This document shows positions 1 through 5,023 of a DNA stretch of 5,023 bases, piece after piece; the stretch's first letter is position 1, and every line of letters begins with the position of its first letter. The notes beneath the pieces are model-generated. The model saw only the letters and a program-made list of their open reading frames with translations, had not been told where the DNA came from and made no database searches. The translations under genes and the position numbers were made by a program. Source of the stretch: Bacteroidota bacterium (GTDB taxonomy: Bacteria > Bacteroidota > Ignavibacteria > Kryptoniales > JAKASW01); assembly GCA_021789755.1 (NCBI GenBank), contig JAJYJD010000269.1:1-5023 (forward strand), written 5' to 3'.

Positions 1-447
1 TGTTTGCGAAGCATTCCAGGTTGAGATGACCTGTGGACCGTTAATCCATTGCACCTCGAATTGTGCGAGTGTTAGCTGTATCCGGGAATAGCCTATTCCA
101 ACACTGACCGGTATCGGAGTCTTAAGGTACTTTTCCAGATTCACCCCCGCATTGACGCCGGCGGCGTGAAGTGAATTACCGGTCCCTGAGCCCGGGAGTA
201 ACGCCGTATTCGTAATGAATGTGCTCGCATTGAAATAGTTGGCGAGGCTGAATATTCCCAGCTGAGCCGGATTTGCCGCGCTCGCCAACGCGTTTTCCGA
301 AATGATTGATGCTGAAATACCACCCGTCCCGTTGGCTTCCGCTGAAACGGGCGTGGTCATTACAGGAGCCGGATTGAATGACTGAGACGATGCTGTACCG
401 GTGAGTGATATATTCACCAACAGACACGTGACCAGAAGTTTCTTCAT
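1..447 (-). CDS. PorV/PorQ-like outer-membrane protein, N-terminal part (runs off left edge)
   Basis: This frame is open for 149 codons from an ATG at 447 down to base 1, so the 3' end lies outside the window. The protein begins with a signal-peptide-like stretch: Lys-Lys at residues 2-3, a hydrophobic core at about 4-17, and a small-residue cleavage area near 19-22. Residues 39-66 carry an Asn-Gly-x-Gly-Gly ... Asn-Pro-Ala-Gln-Leu-Gly-Ile-Phe block. That block is typical of the N-terminal region of PorV/PorQ-type (FadL-like) outer-membrane barrels. It matches the same block in the neighbouring gene at 15 of 28 positions, and similarity continues around residues 112-130. The start sits 30 bp after the neighbour's stop, behind a weak purine-rich ribosome site (AGAAGAG, 452-458), which suggests one operon. 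An exported beta-barrel is well supported. The exact role (type IX secretion, transport or structural) cannot be told from this fragment. Confidence 0.8.
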   Translation of the reverse strand, partial: MKKLLVTCLLVNISLTGTASSQSFNPAPVMTTPVSAEANGTGGISASIISENALASAANPAQLGIFSLANYFNASTFITNTALLPGSGTGNSLHAAGVNAGVNLEKYLKTPIPVSVGIGYSRIQLTLAQFEVQWINGPQVISTWNASQT

Positions 448-477
448 CTTGCTCTTCTAATGCGGATCAAAGCCAAC

Positions 478-1782
478 TTACTTAAGTACAATATTTATCG
501 AACTGAACTTCGTGCCGTTCAGGAGAGAATTATTCGTGCTCGTGTAAGCACAGGTGCTGTACTGAAGGTCTACATGATTGATGAGATATGCTCCCCACCC
601 GCGGTGAGGATTCCATATTCCGAGCGAAGCAACGAGCTTGAGAAAACCATTGAGCTTGATGCTTTCTCCGTGGGTCTGGTAGAGCAATCCACCCACATCG
701 GTGTTCGAGCCCCCCCGGAAATAGAGGCACTCGGCAATCTGGATCTGCCACCCCTTCTGAAGAGCGATCTCGCCGTTAGTTCGTCCGAGGACCAGGTTGT
801 CGATCGGGCGGATGCTCCCGAGCCAGCTTTTGTAGGCGAACTGGTTTGTGTAGGCGGTGTCGCCCGGCGTTAGGACGGTCTTGATTGTCCTCACCGACAC
901 AAGTACGTCTTCGGCTTCTCGCGCCCATGTAAAGCTGAAAAGCTTCCATGGGCGGTGGTTCACTTCAGACATCAGCCCGACTTCGAAATTCCATCCGAGC
1001 ACTCCCTGCCTCGGGAGCGGATCGGACTGGGTCTGAATGCCGTAACTGACACCGCCGCCTACATTTCTTTCTGCGTAACCGAAAGTCAAATTGAAGAGAG
1101 GCGAAACTTTGTCGCTGAACGTAACCGGCGCCCTTTTGAAGTGTGAAACTATGTCGACCACGGGGACCTGCAATATCGCGCCGAAATCATACGCGGGAAC
1201 CTTTGCAACACCCAGACCAACTTCCTGCTCAGTCCCGAATGGCGCGAGCTCCGAATCGATCCATTTGTAACTGTAGCCGAGTCCGAGCTTCACCACATAA
1301 TCGATGCCGACCCCGAGGCTGAGCAAATCCGCCTTCTCATATGCGTGCCACCGGCTGACGACTGTCGGGCTATTCGCGAGAGTCCTGTTGAAAATACCGA
1401 GATCGAAATAAACCTGCGAGAATCCGATGCAGACGCTGATAGGTGCGGGCAGATTCAAGTATCTGTTAAGCTTCAGCCCCGCGCTCAATGCTGCCACGTC
1501 GAGGCTCAGTCCGCTGGTAAAACTCGGCAGCCAATCGGTCTTCGGCGAATATGTGCTAAGGCTGAGAGAATTAGTCAAGCCAAAAATTCCGAGCTGGGCT
1601 GGATTGGAAAGGTTCGAAATCGCGTCATCCGTGGTAAGCGATGCCGCGACTCCTCCCATGCCATTGCCTTGAACCGAAGTCGGTATCATTAAAAATGGTA
1701 CCGCGGTTTCGAACTGTCCGTAACTCACCGTTGAAGTGAGAAGCATAACTACTGAGATGGTAAGCCCTAATTTCGTGTCCAT
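478..1782 (-). CDS. PorV/PorQ-like outer-membrane beta-barrel protein, complete
   Basis: This is a 434-residue protein with an N-terminal signal peptide: a hydrophobic core at about residues 6-19 and likely cleavage near 22-23, before Gln. The mature N-terminus carries the glycine-rich Asn-Gly-Met-Gly-Gly block and the Asn-Pro-Ala-Gln-Leu-Gly motif (residues 40-67) seen in PorV/PorQ and related FadL-fold barrels. The remainder alternates polar and hydrophobic residues with many Gly and aromatic residues, as in amphipathic outer-membrane strands, and shows no enzyme motif. The protein ends in Ile-Val-Leu-Lys rather than the usual terminal aromatic residue. The ATG at 1782 follows a good ribosome site (AGGGAG, 1787-1792, four bases before the start). 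It is the first gene of a likely two-gene operon with its paralog downstream. PorV acts with type IX secretion and PorQ is a related barrel, but no other secretion gene is visible here, so that role is unproven. Cysteines occur at 118, 352 and 411. Confidence 0.82.
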   Translation of the reverse strand: MDTKLGLTISVVMLLTSTVSYGQFETAVPFLMIPTSVQGNGMGGVAASLTTDDAISNLSNPAQLGIFGLTNSLSLSTYSPKTDWLPSFTSGLSLDVAALSAGLKLNRYLNLPAPISVCIGFSQVYFDLGIFNRTLANSPTVVSRWHAYEKADLLSLGVGIDYVVKLGLGYSYKWIDSELAPFGTEQEVGLGVAKVPAYDFGAILQVPVVDIVSHFKRAPVTFSDKVSPLFNLTFGYAERNVGGGVSYGIQTQSDPLPRQGVLGWNFEVGLMSEVNHRPWKLFSFTWAREAEDVLVSVRTIKTVLTPGDTAYTNQFAYKSWLGSIRPIDNLVLGRTNGEIALQKGWQIQIAECLYFRGGSNTDVGGLLYQTHGESIKLNGFLKLVASLGIWNPHRGWGAYLINHVDLQYSTCAYTSTNNSLLNGTKFSSINIVLK

Positions 1783-1823
1783 CCCGCTCCCTATCGATTT
1801 TTATCCTTGTGGAACATAGAGCC

Positions 1824-1835
1824 TGACTTCAGTCA
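1824..1835. repeat. Short inverted repeat TGACT-TC-AGTCA
   Basis: A perfect 5-bp inverted repeat with a two-base centre lies about 40 bp upstream of the barrel-gene start. Its size and symmetry suit a dimeric regulator's half-sites, but a repeat this short is expected by chance and only one copy was seen. Confidence 0.25.
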
Positions 1836-1873
1836 TGTCAATGCCAGCCCCAGTCTCTTCCACATATATAGGC

Positions 1874-1894
1874 CTCCCCCCCAAATCAGGGGAG
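1874..1894. repeat. GC-rich inverted repeat CTCCCC / GGGGAG
   Basis: CTCCCC (1874-1879) and GGGGAG (1889-1894) are perfect reverse complements separated by nine bases, so a six-base-pair hairpin rich in G-C pairs can form. It sits beside the A/T-rich TATATA stretch (1865-1870) in the divergent intergenic region. It could be an operator or a leader hairpin. No U-tract follows on either strand, so an intrinsic terminator is unlikely. Confidence 0.35.
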
Positions 1895-1977
1895 TATCCG
1901 ACAATTGCCTCGATTTGACCTGTAATACGGCCTTTTCACGACGAAATAATTGGTCGGCATTGGTTATCTTGTAATGG

Positions 1978-3060
1978 ATGAGAGTAACACCCGATAAGCT
2001 GGCTGAATTCAGGGCGGAGATGCCACTGGCCGAATTCACCACAATTCACCTGGGAGGCAGCGCGCAGTATTTCATCGTTTGCCGCACTGTCGACGAGATA
2101 ATCTCGGCCGTCAGCTTCTTCCAGACGACCGGTTTTCCCGTGTTCATACTGGGTGGCGGCAGCAATGTCGTCTTCCCTGACCACGGCGTGCGCGGGCTTG
2201 TGCTGAAAGTTGAGCTGAAAGGTATTCGACTTGACGAACAGGGCGACTGCACCGTCCTCGTCGCGAACGCCGGCGAGAGTTGGGACGACCTGGTGAAACT
2301 CTCAGTCGAGAAAAACCTGGCCGGGATCGAGTGTCTTTCAGGGATCCCCGGCTCTGCCGGAGCGACTCCCATCCAGAATGTCGGTGCATACGGGCAGGAG
2401 GTGAAGGACACGATCATCTCCGTGAAAGCTCTCGACAGAAAGTCGCTCGATATCATCGAGTTCAGCGCCGCCGAGTGCCGTTTCGGCTATCGCCGCAGCA
2501 GGTTCAAACTCGATGACAGGAACCGCTTCGTGATTCTTGAGATCAGCTACAGGCTGATCAGGTCCGGAGAACCTGCTTTGAAGTACGCCGAGCTGAGAGA
2601 TTACATGGAGTCGAAGAAGCTGCACCAAGGCATATCTGTCGGAGACAAACTGGGAGCCGTGAGGGAAGCCGTGCTGGAACTTCGCAGAAAGAAGTCGATG
2701 GTGATAGATCCGTCGGATCCCAATTCGCGCTCGGTCGGTTCATTCTTCGTCAACCCGGTGTTAGCAGACGGTAAGTACGGGGATTTTCTTGAAAGGCTGA
2801 AAAGGTACGGGCTCGGACCGGCGCCGTCCTACAAGAGCGAAGAAGGCATCAAAGTGCCTGCCGCCTGGCTGGTCGAGAATGCCGGTTTCAGAAAAGGGCA
2901 GCGAAGAGGCGGAGTCGGAATTTCTACCAATCATGCGCTTGCTTTGGTTAATTATTCCGGGACAACGAAAGAACTGCTTACCCTCGCGTCTGAGATCGAA
3001 GATGCGGTCGGGGATAAATTCGGAATCAAACTGGAGAGGGAAGCTGTTATAATAGAGTAG
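1978..3060 (+). CDS. murB: UDP-N-acetylenolpyruvoylglucosamine reductase (UDP-N-acetylmuramate dehydrogenase), type I
   Basis: MurB is the cytoplasmic FAD enzyme that uses NADPH to reduce UDP-GlcNAc-enolpyruvate to UDP-N-acetylmuramate, the second committed step of peptidoglycan precursor synthesis. The 360-residue protein carries the family's motifs in order. The N-terminal FAD-binding segments are Thr-Thr-Ile-His-Leu-Gly-Gly (21-27) and ILGGGSNV (57-64). The Gly-Ile-Pro-Gly-Ser-Ala-Gly block with Gln-Asn-x-Gly-Ala-Tyr-Gly spans 122-139, and the substrate-binding CRFGYRRSRFK spans 167-177. Tyr203 in PALKYAEL (199-206) fits the extra loop of type I (E. coli-like) enzymes. Ser255 in GSFF (254-257) matches the proton-donating serine, and Glu355 near the C-terminus matches the catalytic glutamate. 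The usual Val-Arg after that glutamate is Ala-Val here. An in-frame TAA (1972-1974) lies directly before the ATG, so the gene cannot extend upstream. No clear ribosome site precedes it. No other mur or division gene is in view. Confidence 0.96.
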   Translation: MRVTPDKLAEFRAEMPLAEFTTIHLGGSAQYFIVCRTVDEIISAVSFFQTTGFPVFILGGGSNVVFPDHGVRGLVLKVELKGIRLDEQGDCTVLVANAGESWDDLVKLSVEKNLAGIECLSGIPGSAGATPIQNVGAYGQEVKDTIISVKALDRKSLDIIEFSAAECRFGYRRSRFKLDDRNRFVILEISYRLIRSGEPALKYAELRDYMESKKLHQGISVGDKLGAVREAVLELRRKKSMVIDPSDPNSRSVGSFFVNPVLADGKYGDFLERLKRYGLGPAPSYKSEEGIKVPAAWLVENAGFRKGQRRGGVGISTNHALALVNYSGTTKELLTLASEIEDAVGDKFGIKLEREAVIIE

Positions 3061-3138
3061 TGGGGCCGGGCAGGCCGCCGCTCTCGCCGAGCAGGCGCAG
3101 AAATTTAACGTAACGCAAAAAGGAAATGGTGAAATAAG
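3061..3138 (+). other. 78-bp gap between murB and the helicase gene
   Basis: The first 40 bases are very GC-rich and contain GCAGGC twice (3070-3075 and 3091-3096), plus GGCC-centred short inverted repeats. The last 30 bases are A-rich and hold the ribosome site for the next gene. No hairpin followed by a U-run is present, so read-through from murB into the helicase gene is plausible. This gap holds no independent gene apart from a three-residue mini-ORF at 3126-3137. Confidence 0.5.
3119..3132 (+). promoter_or_regulatory. Ribosome-binding region that supports the TTG start of the helicase
   Basis: AAGGA (3119-3123) and GGTGA (3128-3132) are two pieces of the Shine-Dalgarno consensus AAGGAGGTGA, split here by AAAT. 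GGTGA lies six bases before the TTG at 3139, a normal spacing. AAGGA lies 15 bases before it, which is long for that start. The frame is closed upstream by TGA at 3130-3132, and no in-frame ATG occurs before the helicase core begins, so TTG is the best start. Confidence 0.55.
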
Positions 3139-4731
3139 TTGTTAAAAAACATTTTGAAAAAGATATTCGGCCGCAAAGAGGTTAAGCCTGAAGCAAGGAA
3201 GGCCGAAGAGAGCGCTCCTAAGAGGAGCGAGTACAAAGGTCAGCAGCCTCAGAGGCATGACCAGCCGAGACCGCAGGGGCAAGGCGGCCAGAGAAGAAAC
3301 CAGGGAACCGGAAGGCCGGAGCCCGGCAGGAACCGGAGACCGGACCGAAAACCGCGCGGCGAAGACCGGCGGCCTCCCGAGAAACCGAAAGAGCCCCGCC
3401 GTGACCGAGAAGCCTGGGACGTCTCCCAATACGTCGTCCCGCCTGAAGAAGGGCAAACAAGATTCCACGACTTCCCACTTCGTCCGGAAGTGATGCACGC
3501 GATATTCGACAAGGGCTTCAAGTACTGCACGCCAATTCAGGCCGGCATACTTCCGAAGGCGCTCGAAGGTCTCGACTCGGCGGGCCGCGCGCAGACCGGG
3601 ACAGGCAAGACCGCGGCGTTTCTCATCGCGATCATCACCAGGTTTCTTGATAACCCGCTGAAAGAGCCGAACCGCAAGGCCCCCCGCGCCCTGATCCTCG
3701 CCCCGACGAGAGAACTGGCGATACAGATCAAAAACGACGCGGATGAGCTGACAAAATACACGGATCTGAAGGTGCTCGCCGTCCTCGGTGGAATGGAGTA
3801 TCAGGAACAAAAGAATACTCTCGCGGGCGGAAATATCGACATCGTCGTCGCGACACCGGGCCGGCTTCTCGATTTCATGAAACAGGGAAGTATTCATCTG
3901 GACAAGGTGGAGATCCTCGTCATCGACGAAGCGGACAGGATGCTCGACATGGGTTTTATTCCCGACGTGCGCCGGATAATTGAAAGCACACCGCCCAAGT
4001 CCAGGAGGCAGACGATGCTTTTCAGCGCGACTCTGACGCCGGAGGTCAACAGGCTGGCTTCGAAATGGACAACCGAACCGAATGTCGTCGAGATCGAGCC
4101 GGAGAGAGTCGTCGTAAAAACAATCAAACAAGTCTTCTATCTCACGGCGGACATCGAGAAATTCAAGATATTGTACAACCTGATGACTAAACGCGGCCTC
4201 GACAGGGTTCTCGTCTTCACGAACCGCAAGGATACCGCGAGAGATTTGAAGGATCATCTCTCGGCGTACGGGATAAATTGTTCACTCCTCTCCGGGGACG
4301 TCGAGCAGCTGAGACGGATCAAGCGGCTCGAGAATTTCCGGTCGGGTGGAATTAATGTCCTCGTTGCCACGGATGTTGCGGCGCGCGGGCTTCACGTGGA
4401 AGGCATCAGTCATGTGGTGAATTTCACTCTTCCTGAGAATCCGGAGGACTATGTCCACCGGATCGGCAGGACCGGCAGGGCGGGTGCCAGCGGCACAGCA
4501 ATAAGTTTTGCCAGCGAGACGGATTCCTATTCCATTCCGGCCATCAAAAAATACCTCGGAGAAGATATCCCGTCGACTTACCCCGAAGACGATCTTCTTA
4601 CGCCGCTGCCGGAACCGAAGTTCCCGCTGCCGCAGAAACCTTATCGTGGGCGACGCAACACGAAATACCGGGGCCACAGCCAACACGGTCATCAGGGGCA
4701 GCCAAACAGGAGATCAGACAGGAAGCAGTGA
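3139..4731 (+). CDS. DEAD-box ATP-dependent RNA helicase, RhlB-like, with basic disordered tails
   Basis: This 530-residue protein carries every DEAD-box signature: Q motif with Phe109 and TPIQ (131-134), motif I AQTGTGKT (151-158), Ia PTREL (189-193), GG (217-218), TPGR (239-242), motif II DEAD (263-266), motif III SAT (296-298), motif V ATDVAARGL (410-418) and motif VI HRIGRTGR (440-447). It should use ATP to unwind or remodel short RNA duplexes in the cytoplasm. The KYCTPIQA segment and the region after motif VI (Pro-Ala-Ile-x-x-Tyr-Leu-Gly, then Leu-Leu-x-Pro-Leu-Pro-x-Pro) recall RhlB, the degradosome helicase, more than CsdA or RhlE. Orthology is an inference, so no symbol is given. Residues 14-92 and 499-530 are rich in Arg, Gln, Pro, Lys and Gly and look disordered and RNA-binding. 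The amphipathic, lysine-rich first ten residues support the TTG start. It may be co-transcribed with murB, 78 bp upstream, and it converges on the next gene with 21 bp between stop codons. Confidence 0.95.
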   Translation: MLKNILKKIFGRKEVKPEARKAEESAPKRSEYKGQQPQRHDQPRPQGQGGQRRNQGTGRPEPGRNRRPDRKPRGEDRRPPEKPKEPRRDREAWDVSQYVVPPEEGQTRFHDFPLRPEVMHAIFDKGFKYCTPIQAGILPKALEGLDSAGRAQTGTGKTAAFLIAIITRFLDNPLKEPNRKAPRALILAPTRELAIQIKNDADELTKYTDLKVLAVLGGMEYQEQKNTLAGGNIDIVVATPGRLLDFMKQGSIHLDKVEILVIDEADRMLDMGFIPDVRRIIESTPPKSRRQTMLFSATLTPEVNRLASKWTTEPNVVEIEPERVVVKTIKQVFYLTADIEKFKILYNLMTKRGLDRVLVFTNRKDTARDLKDHLSAYGINCSLLSGDVEQLRRIKRLENFRSGGINVLVATDVAARGLHVEGISHVVNFTLPENPEDYVHRIGRTGRAGASGTAISFASETDSYSIPAIKKYLGEDIPSTYPEDDLLTPLPEPKFPLPQKPYRGRRNTKYRGHSQHGHQGQPNRRSDRKQ

Positions 4732-4752
4732 GAGAAGAGATGGCCACTCGGT

Positions 4753-5023
4753 TTATTCCCGGACCGGGCTGATCTTGAACATCCAACCGCAGTAGAAGTT
4801 TGCGGTTGGATCGGGGGGACAAGATATTACGCTCGTCTCGATCCTGGGGTCGATGGTTTTCGCAAACCGACTGAACTCCACAATTCCCACCGGCTTACAG
4901 GGAAAAAGAGGAAGGTTTTTTCGCTTGCGTGTCGACTGGACACGGCATTCAACCATTCTGAAAATCAGAGTGTTCTCATCGGTGTATTCGATCTCCTGCT
5001 CGTTGATCACGGAATACATTCTG
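4753..5023 (-). CDS. DUF6125-like four-cysteine protein, C-terminal part (5' end beyond window)
   Basis: The frame is open from the right edge to a TAA at 4753-4755. An ATG at 5019 gives 88 residues, but the frame stays open beyond it and, as I recall the family, this region is the C-terminal half of a longer protein, so that Met is probably internal. Counting from it, four cysteines stand in conserved-looking contexts: Cys25 in ECRVQ, Cys41 in FPCKPVG, Cys67 in SCPPDP and Cys77 in YCGW, with IDPRIET (57-63) between the second and third. I recognise this pattern from proteins annotated DUF6125 and from relatives of L-2-amino-thiazoline-4-carboxylate hydrolase; this is from memory, not a search. 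The cysteines might bind a metal or form disulphides. No signal peptide or membrane segment is visible in the part seen. Its function is unknown. It converges with the helicase gene. Confidence 0.7.
   Translation of the reverse strand, partial: RMYSVINEQEIEYTDENTLIFRMVECRVQSTRKRKNLPLFPCKPVGIVEFSRFAKTIDPRIETSVISCPPDPTANFYCGWMFKISPVRE
4781..4811. repeat. Perfect 11-bp inverted repeat, possible bidirectional terminator hairpin
   Basis: ATCCAACCGCA (4781-4791) and TGCGGTTGGAT (4801-4811) are exact reverse complements around a nine-base loop. The hairpin starts 49 bases after the helicase stop and lies within the last 20 codons of the convergent minus-strand gene. For the helicase transcript it is where a terminator would be expected. 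Neither strand has a U-tract after it, so a standard intrinsic terminator is not supported. It could block 3' exonucleases or stall converging polymerases, or be a by-product of the coding sequence. Confidence 0.5.

Larger units (their letters stand above)
1783..1977. promoter_or_regulatory. Divergent intergenic region between the barrel operon and murB
   Basis: This 195-bp gap separates two divergently transcribed units, so it should hold promoters for both strands. I see no clean sigma-70 pair and no clean Bacteroidota-type pair (TTTG plus TAnnTTTG) on either strand. The best minus-strand candidate for a -7/-10 element is TATATATG (complement of 1863-1870), one mismatch from TAnnTTTG. The nearest TTTG (complement of 1882-1885) is only 11 bp away, which is too close. 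On the plus strand TATCTTG (1965-1971) lies directly before the murB ATG and has no partner upstream. The region also holds the two small inverted repeats listed separately. No credible small gene is present. Placing promoters here follows from gene orientation, not from recognised boxes. Confidence 0.45.

Noticed and set aside
460..873. Plus-strand open frame of 137 codons opposite the barrel gene
   Set aside because: It is antisense to the barrel gene, which has a signal peptide and family motifs; the plus-strand product has no recognisable features and no ribosome site.
1915..1927. TTGACC and TAATAC as a murB promoter
   Set aside because: The two boxes are one base apart instead of about 17, so they cannot form a sigma-70 promoter, and neither has a good partner at the right distance.
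1833..2042. Possible small minus-strand gene across the intergenic region and murB start
   Set aside because: It overlaps the murB N-terminus and runs toward the barrel promoter region, with no convincing ribosome site or homology that I can recognise.
2046..2456. Minus-strand open frame of 136 codons within murB
   Set aside because: It is a shadow of the well-supported murB reading frame, with a low-complexity Ser/Thr/Pro-rich translation.
3300..3400. Apparent CCGGA/ACCGG-rich tandem repeats
   Set aside because: The units are irregular and simply encode the Arg/Pro/Gly-rich disordered N-terminal tail of the helicase; there is no fixed period.
3142..4257. Long minus-strand open frame (371 codons) opposite the helicase gene
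   Set aside because: It lies wholly antisense to a certain DEAD-box gene, its translation is rich in Arg/Leu with no recognisable domain, and long antisense frames arise from the codon bias of the sense gene.
4758..4768. Near-palindrome CCCGG-A-CCGGG just inside the convergent minus-strand gene
   Set aside because: Five-base arms made of C and G are common at this base composition, and no U-tract follows, so I do not call a terminator from it.

Overview
The window reads as ordinary chromosomal DNA of about 50-55% GC (estimated by eye) from a Gram-negative bacterium, most likely in the Bacteroidota / Ignavibacteriota / Chlorobiota group. The lineage guess rests on the tandem PorV/PorQ-like outer-membrane proteins and on a basic-tailed DEAD-box helicase that starts with TTG. 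It is an inference, because no rRNA or other marker gene is present.

Layout: on the minus strand, two paralogous, exported beta-barrel-type proteins lie head to tail. The complete upstream copy is at 478-1782. The downstream copy is at 1-447; its N-terminal 149 codons are visible and it runs off the left edge. They are 30 bp apart and look like one operon. A 195-bp divergent intergenic region (1783-1977) separates them from the plus-strand pair murB (1978-3060) and an RhlB-like DEAD-box RNA helicase (3139-4731), which are 78 bp apart. The helicase converges on a minus-strand gene (4753 to beyond 5023) whose C-terminal 90 codons are visible. That segment is a four-cysteine domain that I recognise as DUF6125-like.

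Functionally, murB makes UDP-N-acetylmuramate for peptidoglycan, the helicase remodels RNA, and the paired barrels belong to the outer membrane. No shared pathway connects all of them, so this looks like a housekeeping neighbourhood rather than a dedicated system. No tRNA, rRNA, CRISPR array, insertion sequence or integration site was seen. No stretch over 300 bp lacks a gene.

I did not find a convincing undescribed system. The points most worth a second look are the tandem barrel paralogs, a perfect 11-bp inverted repeat at 4781-4811 placed where a terminator for the convergent genes would be expected, the conserved-cysteine partial gene, and the unusual TTG start of the helicase with a three-residue mini-ORF in front of it.
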